Assembly (NCBI GenBank): GCA_036268455.1 | Contig: DATAUD010000093.1 | Coordinates: 45,587-109,586 of the forward strand | Length of the DNA stretch: 64,000 nucleotides | Source: DATAUD01 sp036268455 | GTDB taxonomy: Bacteria > Verrucomicrobiota > Verrucomicrobiia > Limisphaerales > Palsa-1400 | Direction: 5' to 3' | Position numbers and translations under genes: made by a program | In this document: in pieces, positions 8,947 to 16,133 of the stretch | Layout of the letters: each line of letters opens with the position of its first letter | Position numbering within the stretch: the first letter of the stretch is position 1 | Notes under the pieces: generated by a model | The model's database searches: none | What the model was told of the DNA's origin: nothing | What the model saw: only the letters and a program-made list of their open reading frames with translations

Positions 8947-8947
8947 G

Positions 8948-9373
8948 ATGTGCGCTCGTCGAAAAGTCTTCAGGAATGATGGCTCGATACAGCGGGCGTT
9001 CATGCGGCAAAACTTCCCCGGTTTTGCCGCCTATGGAAGGTGCGGCCGCTACGTATTTAAGGGGAATCTTCAGCCAACGGCTAGATCGCCGCAATATCGC
9101 ATAAGGATTGAGTATTGTCTCGATGAGCATCCACGCGTGTTCGTTGTCGCGCCTGAAATCGAGGCGAATGCGCCGCACAGATACAAGGACAAGTCGTTGT
9201 GCCTCTTTCATCCAAAAAATTTCGATTGGACGAACAGTTGTTTGCTTGCAAAGTATACGGTGCCTTGGGCTGCTGCTTGGCTCATGTTTTACGAGATTTG
9301 GCTTAAAACCGGAAAATGGTTTGCAGACGCGGAACCACATGGCGAAAGCGCCGTCCTAAATGCAACAGTCTGA
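8948..9373 (+). CDS. Stand-alone prokaryotic E2-like conjugase of CBASS (type II-short)
   Basis: ATG at 8948 gives 141 residues. The sequence ends like the E2 part of bacterial Cap2: HRYKDKSLCLFHP with a candidate catalytic Cys85, then W-x-NSCLL, and a C-terminal helix YEIWLKTGKWFADAEPHG. No E1 adenylation domain and no JAB peptidase gene are present, which fits type II-short CBASS, where an E2-only enzyme modifies the CD-NTase and tunes its activity. It lies 1 base after the CD-NTase stop and 6 bases before the hydrolase, so the three act as one unit. A longer frame starting at 8891 overlaps the CD-NTase and is rejected. The role is inferred by analogy; the catalytic residue is untested. Confidence 0.78.
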   Translation: MCARRKVFRNDGSIQRAFMRQNFPGFAAYGRCGRYVFKGNLQPTARSPQYRIRIEYCLDEHPRVFVVAPEIEANAPHRYKDKSLCLFHPKNFDWTNSCLLAKYTVPWAAAWLMFYEIWLKTGKWFADAEPHGESAVLNATV

Positions 9374-9379
9374 CTTGTT

Positions 9380-10459
9380 ATGCTTCGTCCAAAAAGAAAA
9401 CTCATAATATCAGTCCACGGCATTCGAACCACTGGAGCGTGGCAAAAGCAAATCGCTTCGATAGTCTCAGAACGAGGTTGGATTTATTATCCCCTTGATT
9501 ACGGCTTTTTCCCATTTTTCTTCTTCGCGGTGCCATTTTTGCGCAGACAGAAAATCGAATGGTTTCGATGTGAATTCAATAAAATCAAAGAGCGTTATCC
9601 TGGTGTGACCCCATCGGTAATCGCACACAGCAATGGAACGTATATTGTTTCGGAAGCGCTATGGAAATATCCGGGCTTGAAAATTGACAAACTCATCCTT
9701 TGCGGGAGTATCGTGCGGCAGGATTTCACCTGGGAAACAATCTTCGCACGTAAACAGGCTACGTCGGTCCGTAACGAAATTGGAATTAAGGACTGGGCAT
9801 CAAAACTGGTGAGGCTTGTTGGCTGGTTGGACACGGGGCCATCCGGACAGAAGGGCTTTTCGACTAGGCACGACCGGTTAAAGGAAGAAAGATTTGCCGG
9901 ATATTCGCACAGCTCATCTTTTGGATACGAGCACTACGAGAACTACTGGTGGCCTTTTTTGGAAGCGCCAATTCCGTATGAAGGAGACGCGATTCCACCT
10001 TGGTATTCCGAAGAGCCGGTTAGTCCACAAGACGCTGCTCGTTGGTCCGCGATGACCTATTACCATCAATATGTGCGACGGGTAAGCGACGCCATCGTAA
10101 ACGATGACATATATTCAAAAGAGACCGGCGATCTTATCAAGACGTGCGGACTGACAGTTGTCGTACCAGAAACCCCCGGCGGGGCAGATAAGAATCCACG
10201 GAGCACGTTTTTCGCAAAAAATGGAATGAAAGAAGGAATTGTGGGGAAAACGGATCGCCGCTCGGTATATTACCGGGGTGAGATGCTGTTCGACATCCCC
10301 ACCACCCTGAACTCCCTTACCTTCCTAGATCACCGCCAAGATGAGGAACTGAGAGAAGCTGTGCCTGAATTCACTAATTTGCTAAGAAAGTTGATCGGTG
10401 GTGCAAAGTCGAACTGCGCTGAGCTGGTTAAAGTTGTGGACCAAAAAGCATTCAAGTGA
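9380..10459 (+). CDS. Alpha/beta-hydrolase fold protein, probable CBASS effector
   Basis: This 359-residue protein starts with a strand and oxyanion motif IISVHGIRTTGAW (9-21), then a nucleophile elbow VIAHSNGTYI (80-89) with Ser84 in AHSNG in place of GxSxG. Between them an aromatic stretch GFFPFFFFAVPFL (42-54) could contact membranes. These are hallmarks of an alpha/beta-hydrolase, probably a lipase or esterase. No nucleotide sensor domain such as SAVED is recognised, so the second messenger would bind a new region, perhaps the C-terminal 150 residues. Known CBASS phospholipase effectors are mainly patatin-like; this fold is different. The effector role rests on being third in the CD-NTase/E2 operon, 6 bases after E2. 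Confidence 0.72.
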   Translation: MLRPKRKLIISVHGIRTTGAWQKQIASIVSERGWIYYPLDYGFFPFFFFAVPFLRRQKIEWFRCEFNKIKERYPGVTPSVIAHSNGTYIVSEALWKYPGLKIDKLILCGSIVRQDFTWETIFARKQATSVRNEIGIKDWASKLVRLVGWLDTGPSGQKGFSTRHDRLKEERFAGYSHSSSFGYEHYENYWWPFLEAPIPYEGDAIPPWYSEEPVSPQDAARWSAMTYYHQYVRRVSDAIVNDDIYSKETGDLIKTCGLTVVVPETPGGADKNPRSTFFAKNGMKEGIVGKTDRRSVYYRGEMLFDIPTTLNSLTFLDHRQDEELREAVPEFTNLLRKLIGGAKSNCAELVKVVDQKAFK

Positions 10460-10558
10460 CGTGTAGCAGGAATATCTCCAACGCAGCAATCCGCCTTCGT
10501 GGCTGCTTTTTGCATCGCACCAGTGCCGGTAATTGGGCAGAATTTGCCTGTGAGTTCG

Positions 10559-12943
10559 ATGCCGACGGAAGACAGACTTGCCGACGCTCTCGCGGAATGC
10601 AAACGCTTGGGCGAAGAAAACCGCCAACTGCGGCGACGACTGGGACTGCCCGACAGCGATACTTCGATTCAGCCTGTTTTGCCGTCTTCGCCATCCGCTG
10701 CCAAGATCACTAACTCAAAAGCCAGCCCGGACGAAAAAGTGAAACTGTTCCGAAGCCTGTTTCGTGGACGCGAAGATGTCTATGCGATACGATGGGAGGG
10801 ACGAAACGGAAAGGCCGGTTATTCCCCTGCGTATCTAAAAACATGGACCACTTCGTTTCAAACAAAACCTGACGATCCAAAGGAATACTTTCCGCTGACG
10901 GATCAGGTGATCCACGACCATCTCACCGGCAAACTTACAGCAGGTGTTTATCCACTGCTGACAGATGAAACGTGCTGGTTTCTGGCTGCTGATTTTGACA
11001 AAACAACTTGGCAGGATGATGTGCGCGCATTCCTTCAAACCTGCGCCGACTTGAACATTCCCGCCGCCCTTGAACGGTCGCGCTCCGGGCGCGGCGGGCA
11101 CGTCTGGATTTTCTTTGATGCGCCGATGCCCGCGAGCTTGGCGCGGAAACTTGGCGCAGCCATTCTCACCCGGACAATGGAGCGGCGTCACCAACTCGGC
11201 CTCGATTCTTACGACCGTTTTTTCCCAAGTCAGGACACGATGCCGAAAGGCGGCTTCGGCAATCTCATTGCGCTGCCATTGCAACACCTGCCACGCAGCC
11301 ACGGCAACAGCATTTTTCTGGCAGTTGATTCCAATCCCCATCCCGACCAGTGGGCTTTTCTGTCGAGCATCAGGCGCATGGCGTTTGGAGAAATTGAAAC
11401 CCTGGTGCGTGATGCCGAACGTAGCGGTGAAATCATTGGTGTCCGGCGCAGTGTCACAGACGATGATTCAAACGAAGACCCGTGGACATTGCCGCCGTCG
11501 CGGAAGAAAAAGGATCAGCCGATTTCCGGCCCATTGCCGACGAGTGTAAAAATCACTCGCAGCAATCTCGTCTATGTGGAAAAGGAAGGGCTGCCATCTG
11601 CGATGTTGAACCGGCTGCACCGGCTGGCGGCGTTTCAAAATCCAGAATTTTACCGGGCGCAGGCGATGAGGCTTTCCACGTTCGGCAAGCCGCGCGTCAT
11701 CCGGTGTGCGGAGGAATTTCCGCGGCACATTGCCTTGCCGCGCGGTTGTCTCGATGAAATCAGCACATTTTTCAAATCGCACAATGTCGCGGTTCAAATC
11801 GACGATCAGCGATTTGTTGGCAATCCGATTGAAGTGAAATTCCACGGCCAGCTTCGCCCTGAACAGCAGATGGCTGCTGAAGCCATGCTCGCCCACGACG
11901 ACGGTATTCTCTGCGCGACGACCGCGTTCGGGAAAACGGTCATTGCTGCGTGGCTCATTGCCGCGCGTAAAGTCAACACGCTCATTCTCGTCCATCGGCG
12001 GCAACTGCTGGATCAATGGCGCGAGCGGCTCGCGCCATTCCTGAACCTGCCCATCAAATCAATTGGCCAAATCGGAGGCGGTCGGCGACGCGCAAGTGGC
12101 ATTATTGACGTTGCTGTCATTCAAAGCCTGAACCGCAAACAGGTCGTGGACGACTTGGTCGCCAACTACGGGCACGTTATTGTGGATGAATGCCATCATC
12201 TTTCGGCTGTGAGCTTCGAGCAAGTATTGCGGCAGGTGAAGGCTCGTTTCATCACGGGTTTGACAGCCACGCCGCAACGCAAGGACGGACATCATCCCAT
12301 CATCGTGATGCAATGTGGCCCAATCCGCCATCGCGTGGATGCCAAAGCGCAGGCGCTCGCACGACCATTCAAACACTTAGTTATTCCAAGGCCGACCAAT
12401 TTCCGGTTGCCGCCTACGACTGAAAAACCGGAGATGCACGAATTATATGCCGCATTGGCTGGGGACAAGGCGCGCAACGATCTAATCTGTGTTGACCTGC
12501 TGCGAGCGATTAAGGCTGGACGTTCTCCTGTCCTCCTGACTGAACGCACCAGCCAGGTGGATGAATTTGCCATGAGATTAAGTGCTCTCGTAAAACACGT
12601 CGTCGTGATGAAAGGAGGCATGGGGGCAAAACAACGGCGTGGCACCGCTGAACAACTGGCGGCAATCCCGAATGCCGAGGAAAGGGTTCTACTGGCCACG
12701 GGCCGTTACATCGGCGAGGGCTTCGACGATGCGCGCCTCGACACGCTTTTTCTGGCCATGCCGATTTCGTGGCGCGGCACGCTGCAACAATACGTTGGCC
12801 GCCTGCATCGTCTGCACGACAGCAAACGCGAGGTCATCGTTTATGATTATGTGGATGGCTGCGTGCAGGTTCTGTCCGCGATGTATTCCAAGCGTGTGCG
12901 CGGCTATGAAGCAGTCGGGTACGAAATTCGAGATGGAGATTGA
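10559..12943 (+). CDS. TOTE-type primase and SF2 helicase fusion
   Basis: The protein has 794 residues from ATG 10559. Residues 62-330 match the archaeo-eukaryotic primase of TOTE conflict systems: FRSLFRGREDVYAIRW, WFLAADFDK with DFD at 145-147, and SGRGGHVWIFF at 176-186. The rest is a superfamily 2 helicase: TTAFGKT (454-460), DECHH (543-547), TGLTATPQRKDG (567-578) and the ending motif QQYVGRLHR. A short coiled coil (residues 5-30) opens the protein. In members I know, a Cys-rich loop lies before the FPLTD segment; here it seems shortened without cysteines (TTSFQTKPDDPKEY). It sits 99 bases after the CBASS hydrolase, so it might be a separate defence module. An upstream GTG at 10499 is possible but has no ribosome site. 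Confidence 0.8.
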   Translation: MPTEDRLADALAECKRLGEENRQLRRRLGLPDSDTSIQPVLPSSPSAAKITNSKASPDEKVKLFRSLFRGREDVYAIRWEGRNGKAGYSPAYLKTWTTSFQTKPDDPKEYFPLTDQVIHDHLTGKLTAGVYPLLTDETCWFLAADFDKTTWQDDVRAFLQTCADLNIPAALERSRSGRGGHVWIFFDAPMPASLARKLGAAILTRTMERRHQLGLDSYDRFFPSQDTMPKGGFGNLIALPLQHLPRSHGNSIFLAVDSNPHPDQWAFLSSIRRMAFGEIETLVRDAERSGEIIGVRRSVTDDDSNEDPWTLPPSRKKKDQPISGPLPTSVKITRSNLVYVEKEGLPSAMLNRLHRLAAFQNPEFYRAQAMRLSTFGKPRVIRCAEEFPRHIALPRGCLDEISTFFKSHNVAVQIDDQRFVGNPIEVKFHGQLRPEQQMAAEAMLAHDDGILCATTAFGKTVIAAWLIAARKVNTLILVHRRQLLDQWRERLAPFLNLPIKSIGQIGGGRRRASGIIDVAVIQSLNRKQVVDDLVANYGHVIVDECHHLSAVSFEQVLRQVKARFITGLTATPQRKDGHHPIIVMQCGPIRHRVDAKAQALARPFKHLVIPRPTNFRLPPTTEKPEMHELYAALAGDKARNDLICVDLLRAIKAGRSPVLLTERTSQVDEFAMRLSALVKHVVVMKGGMGAKQRRGTAEQLAAIPNAEERVLLATGRYIGEGFDDARLDTLFLAMPISWRGTLQQYVGRLHRLHDSKREVIVYDYVDGCVQVLSAMYSKRVRGYEAVGYEIRDGD

Positions 12944-13083
12944 TGGAAGGCCGCAGTTGGCGCGGGTGAACCCCCGCCCAGAACAAGCACATGCGCTTGC
13001 CTTTAAAATGAAAGGTTGCATCGTCTGTGTAAGCGGTCATCACGGCCATCGCCCGCCCAAAGGTTCAGATCGCCGCGCCGCAG

Positions 13084-13143
13084 ATTTGATACTGACATTT
13101 GATACTGTTTGCCATTTTTCCCGCAAATCATAGTCAATCATAG
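13084..13143. repeat. Two pairs of short direct repeats next to the attachment site
   Basis: ATTTGATACTG occurs at 13084-13094 and 13097-13107, and AATCATAG at 13126-13133 and 13136-13143, with centre-to-centre distances of 13 and 10 bases. They lie about 90-150 bases inside the tRNA remnant. Arm-type sites for tyrosine integrases or excisionases are often arranged like this, but no such protein is in the window. Confidence 0.4.
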
Positions 13144-13230
13144 CAAAGGTAAAAACGCTGGAAGTCCCTTAAATTGAACAATTTTGCAATGATAGACAAA
13201 TGCCGCCAAAACGAGAAAAAGGTGGTTTTA

Positions 13231-13278
13231 TGACTTCGGATCAGAAGGTTGCAGGTTCAAGTCCTGCCGGATGCGCCA
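13231..13278 (+). other. tRNA-Arg(TCG) 3' fragment, probable attachment site (att)
   Basis: From 13231 the sequence reads as a tRNA 3' half: anticodon loop CTTCGGA (13234-13240) with anticodon TCG, then the T arm GCAGG-TTCAAGT-CCTGC (13251-13267), acceptor strand CGGATGC (13268-13274), discriminator G (13275) and CCA (13276-13278). The 5' part is absent: no GCATCCG precedes it, and the anticodon stem is mismatched above 13231. Loss of the 5' half with an intact 3' half is the classic scar of an island that integrated into a tRNA gene. On this strand, the restored tRNA should lie at the far left end, outside the window. Confidence 0.75.
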
Positions 13279-13426
13279 TTTTATTGCATGGTCTCCCAAG
13301 TGAGCATCGCGGGGCGCGGATGGTAGCGACCGTCCATCCGTTCAAAGCTTTGGGAGGAGGTTTTCAAGCCCGGCCGAAATCGAAGCAACCGGACAGACTG
13401 CATCAAGGAATTGAACTCCTACGAAA

Positions 13427-14236
13427 TTATAATAGGCTGGAAACTTCGGCTAGTGTGGAGGCAATCAAATCCGGCGGCGCTTGGCACGAGGCGGCTTGCT
13501 CGCGGGTGGTTTCGCCAGTCAAAACCAGCACCCCAATTGCGCCGGCGCGGCGCGCCATTTCCATATCGGTGTAAAGGCGGTCGCCGACCATGGCAAGTTC
13601 GTTGGGTTTGAGGTTGTGGCGGCGCAGGATTCCACGAAGCATCGCCACGTCGGGCTTGCCCATCACGGCGACGGGGGCGCGGCCGGTCGCGGTTCGAAGG
13701 GCGGCGGTGATTGAGCCGCAATCGATCAGCGTTGTTGGCTGGTCGGTGGGACAAATGCGGTCGGGATTGGTGGCGACGTAGGGAATCCCCTGCCCTATCC
13801 ACCATGCGGCGCGACAGAGCCGGGCATATGTCAATGTGGTGTCGAACCCGACGACTACGGTGTCAGGACGTTCGTTGTGGTCGTCGGGCAGAAGAGTGAA
13901 ACGGGCGGTGGCGAATGCCGCGCACATGCTCAGGGTTCCAAGAATGAAAAGGCGCCGGGCGGATGGCAAATGTTGGCGCAAGTATTCGATGGTCGCTTCG
14001 GTCGAAGTATAGATTTGGGTGGGGTCAATCTCAATTCCCATTGACCGAAGTTTGGCTTGGTAGTCGGCGTTGTTTTTGGACGGGTTATTGGTCAGGAAGG
14101 TATAACCGATTTGCTTTTTGCGCAGTAGTTCAAGGAAGGGCAATGTTTCGGGAAAGAGGGTGTCACCGCTGTATATTGTGCCATCCATGTCCAAGGCGAT
14201 GTGGCGTATGAATTTTAATGGTGAAGTCGGTTCCAT
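13427..14236 (-). CDS. HAD-superfamily IIA phosphatase (NagD/PGP-like)
   Basis: The 269-residue protein shows HAD motif I in ALDMDGTIYSG (nucleophile Asp16, Asp18), motif II in TFLTNNPSKN, and the C-terminal metal site in MVGDRLYTDMEMA. The capping domain with GFDTTLTYARLC is of the C2a type, as in NagD, AraL and phosphoglycolate phosphatase. Natural substrate is probably a small phosphorylated sugar or glycolate, but it cannot be named. It is the first chromosomal-type gene right of the tRNA scar and stands alone on the minus strand, with the next gene nrdR divergent. Confidence 0.87.
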   Translation of the reverse strand: MEPTSPLKFIRHIALDMDGTIYSGDTLFPETLPFLELLRKKQIGYTFLTNNPSKNNADYQAKLRSMGIEIDPTQIYTSTEATIEYLRQHLPSARRLFILGTLSMCAAFATARFTLLPDDHNERPDTVVVGFDTTLTYARLCRAAWWIGQGIPYVATNPDRICPTDQPTTLIDCGSITAALRTATGRAPVAVMGKPDVAMLRGILRRHNLKPNELAMVGDRLYTDMEMARRAGAIGVLVLTGETTREQAASCQAPPDLIASTLAEVSSLL

Positions 14237-14342
14237 TTGGATGGGAATTAAATATTTGAAATGCGCCGCAGGTCAATTTCTAAGCCGAAATATTCCAACA
14301 AAGGCCGAAAAACCGACGAAAACTTTGGCTTGACGGCCACTA

Positions 14343-14363
14343 CCCTTTGTTGTTAGCAAAGGG
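14343..14363 (+). other. Perfect hairpin upstream of nrdR
   Basis: CCCTTTG (14343-14349) and CAAAGGG (14357-14363) form a 7-base stem with loop TTGTTAG. No T-run follows, so it is not a standard intrinsic terminator. It may lie in the nrdR leader. Confidence 0.35.
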
Positions 14364-14367
14364 ACAG

Positions 14368-14382
14368 GCTACATTATGTAGC
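14368..14382. promoter_or_regulatory. 15-base palindrome 17 bases before the nrdR start
   Basis: GCTACATTATGTAGC has perfect 7-base arms around a single central T. It could be an operator for a dimeric regulator. Known NrdR boxes look like acaCwATATwtgt, and this does not match closely, so self-regulation is only a suggestion. Confidence 0.35.
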
Positions 14383-14398
14383 GGTTGAGTTGAGTATT

Positions 14399-14863
14399 AT
14401 GCGTTGTCCAAAGTGCGGCAATCAGGACGATAAGGTCATCGATTCGCGAGCCTCCCGCGAAGGTTCGACCATCCGTCGGCGCCGCCAGTGTTTGCAGTGC
14501 AATCATCGCTTTACGACTTACGAAGAAGTTGAACACGAAGGGCTTATGGTCGTAAAGCGGGACGGACGACGCGAGGAGTTTTCAAAGGATAAACTCCTTT
14601 CAGGACTCAAGAAAGCGTGCCAAAAACGCCCGATCAGCCCGAAGGTCATCGAGGACCTTGTGGAGAAGATCGTGGATGAAATCAGTGACAAATATGAACG
14701 TGAAGTACCAGGCATGGCCATCGGAGAGCGGGTCATGGAAGGGCTGCGGGAAATCGACAAAGTGGCGTATGTTCGCTTTGCCAGCGTGTACCGCAGGTTC
14801 GAGGAGGCGACGGAGTTTGTGCGAGAAGTCAAAAATTTGGAGGCCAATCATGATTCAACTTAG
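14399..14863 (+). CDS. nrdR: Transcriptional repressor NrdR
   Basis: From the ATG at 14399 the protein has 154 residues and begins MRCPKCG, as in NrdR proteins generally. The zinc ribbon has CPKCG (3-7) and CLQCNHRF (31-38), followed by the ATP-cone (about 49-139) that begins VVKRDGRREEF. NrdR represses ribonucleotide reductase genes in response to ATP and dATP. Length and layout are normal. An earlier TTG at 14390 would add three residues and is rejected, as family members start at MRCP. The gene overlaps the next frame by 14 bases, suggesting one transcript with the following two genes. Confidence 0.95.
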   Translation: MRCPKCGNQDDKVIDSRASREGSTIRRRRQCLQCNHRFTTYEEVEHEGLMVVKRDGRREEFSKDKLLSGLKKACQKRPISPKVIEDLVEKIVDEISDKYEREVPGMAIGERVMEGLREIDKVAYVRFASVYRRFEEATEFVREVKNLEANHDST

Positions 14864-15422
14864 CGCGGATTGTTTGATTTTCCAAACCAATGACGGACAA
14901 CAAGTTCCCTGCTCCGCGGAGTGGGTGACGCTGGAGTTGATGGGGGAAGGGGCGCAGTTGGTGGACCCGGAAGTGGTGCGGCACGCTTCGGCGGCGGTGC
15001 TCCATTATTTTAAGCATGAGTTGCACCGGCAATTTGTGTCAGTGGCGGAGTTCGCGGCGGCTTTGGAGAAGGTGTTGCGCAGTTTTGGGCTGAGTGTCTA
15101 TGCGGACCAGCAATCGCCCGCGACCAAAGGGGAGGAACGGCGTGTATTGGACTCGAATTTGCAAACCCTGGCGTCGAGCGCTGCGGCGGAAGGGTTTGAG
15201 TTGCTGTTCTTTCCGCAGTTGCGGCAGGAGTTGCAACGCCAATTGCAGCAAGCCCCACAGGTGGTGCGATTTCGAGGGTTGCGGGACTGTGTGAAACAGC
15301 TGGCCGGGGCGCCTCGGTGGAATCGGCGGTGCCAGAGTTTGAATGACCAGATCGTGGAATTTCTGCGGAGTTGCTGGGAGACGGAAAACGCGAGCCAATC
15401 GTGCGCGCTGGTGGTGTTGTGA
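14850..15422 (+). CDS. Conserved unknown between nrdR and the HIT gene
   Basis: ATG 14850 lies inside the last codons of nrdR (14-base overlap) and the stop overlaps the next gene by 4 bases, so this is an operon member. The 190-residue protein has no recognised domain. It is mostly helical and rich in Gln and Ala, with segments like VVRHASAAVLHYF and RQELQRQLQQAPQ. Residues 15-30 (DGQQVPCSAEWVTLEL) could form a small beta sheet. No signal peptide is seen. The conserved coupling with a nucleotide regulator and a nucleotide-binding HIT protein hints at nucleotide metabolism, but no function is assigned. Confidence 0.65.
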   Translation: MIQLSADCLIFQTNDGQQVPCSAEWVTLELMGEGAQLVDPEVVRHASAAVLHYFKHELHRQFVSVAEFAAALEKVLRSFGLSVYADQQSPATKGEERRVLDSNLQTLASSAAAEGFELLFFPQLRQELQRQLQQAPQVVRFRGLRDCVKQLAGAPRWNRRCQSLNDQIVEFLRSCWETENASQSCALVVL

Positions 15423-15763
15423 GCAAAAGCATCTTCGAGAAGATCATCGACCGGGAGATCCCGGCGACGATTGTCTATGAGGATGACCTTGTGCTGGCTT
15501 TCAAGGATGTGAACCCTCAAGCGCCGGTTCACGCCCTCATTGTAACGAAGAAAAACATTCCGCGCATAGGCGAAGCCACGCCGGAGGACCACAAAGTAAT
15601 CGGGCATTTGCTTTTAAAGGCAGCGGAGGTGGCGGAAAAGCTGGGGCTGGGGAAATCAGGTTATCGGCTGGTGATTAACAATGGGCCGGATGGAGGGGAA
15701 ACAGTGGCGCATTTGCATTGTCATATCCTCGGGGGAAGACATATGGCGTGGCCGCCGGGGTGA
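15419..15763 (+). CDS. HIT-family nucleotide-binding hydrolase
   Basis: GTG at 15419 (GTGA overlap) gives 114 residues beginning MSKSIFEKIIDREIPA. This is a classical HINT-type histidine triad protein: FEKII, EDDLVLAFKDV, KNIPRI, NNGPDGGETVAHLHCHILGG, with catalytic HLHCHIL (approximately residues 98-104). HINT enzymes hydrolyse AMP-linked amidates. The earlier start at 15371 is inside the preceding gene and is not supported. The three-gene block nrdR, unknown, HIT lies on one strand with overlaps, so it should be co-expressed. Confidence 0.9.
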   Translation: MSKSIFEKIIDREIPATIVYEDDLVLAFKDVNPQAPVHALIVTKKNIPRIGEATPEDHKVIGHLLLKAAEVAEKLGLGKSGYRLVINNGPDGGETVAHLHCHILGGRHMAWPPG

Positions 15764-15849
15764 GAAAAGCGGAATTGGGAACGGGCCAATCTGGAAATCA
15801 AGAAATCACGAGAAGCCAACTCTTGTCCACACCTCGGTAATGACGTACA

Positions 15850-16128
15850 ATGGGCCACATGAACTTGAATTTTACCGCTGTTTTCCGCCGGTTTCCCGAA
15901 GGCTATGCGGCGTTTGTCGAGGAACTGCCTGGAGCTAATACGCAAGGTACGACATTGGAGGAAGCGCGGGCCAATTTACAAGAGGCTGTCACGATGGTCT
16001 TGGAAGCCAATCGTCAATTGGCCAAAGAGGAAATCTGCGGTGCCGCGCCATCGCGAAATTATCGAGTTCACCGCGCGAAAAATCTGCAAGGACCTGGGAG
16101 TTCCACACCCTTGAATTGGCACGTGTAA
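15850..16128 (+). pseudogene. Remnant of HicB-like antitoxin (UPF0150)
   Basis: The first 60 residues match HicB: FTAVFRRFPEGYAAFVEELPGA, TLEEARANLQEAVTMVLEANRQL. Normally the HicB frame ends in a short tail. Here the frame, from about 16037 on, crosses out of HicB and reads through an out-of-frame piece of a hicA gene (see the next entry), ending as SSTPLNWHV. This implies a deletion that removed the end of hicB and the start of hicA. It is therefore likely non-functional, though the truncated HicB fold could still be made. No full hicA remains. Confidence 0.65.
16037..16114 (+). pseudogene. C-terminal fragment of HicA toxin
   Basis: In the frame ending at TGA 16112-16114 the translation is AVPRHREIIEFTARKICKDLG followed by VPHP. 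This is the ending usual for HicA toxins (VPRHxEI...ARxICKDLGI). The N-terminal two thirds with the catalytic His is missing, so no toxin can be made. It lies directly after the HicB remnant, in another frame. Confidence 0.6.
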
Positions 16129-16133
16129 TTTCT

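Larger units (their letters stand above)
12944..13426. other. Right end of the defence island and adjoining intergenic DNA
   Basis: No convincing gene is seen. The stretch holds two pairs of direct repeats (13084-13107 and 13126-13143), the tRNA-Arg 3' remnant (13231-13278), and, from 13279 to 13426, DNA without recognised structure. The open frame over 13200-13574 is not coding in appearance because it runs through the tRNA remnant. Confidence 0.6.

Noticed and set aside
8891..8947. Upstream start for the E2-like gene
   Set aside because: It would overlap the CD-NTase by 56 bases; the ATG at 8948 lies directly after that gene's stop.
13231..13278. A complete tRNA gene
   Set aside because: Only the 3' half is present; there is no matching acceptor 5' strand or D arm upstream.
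13200..13574. Open frame across the tRNA remnant
   Set aside because: It runs through the tRNA fragment and the antisense of the HAD gene, with no domain or ribosome site.
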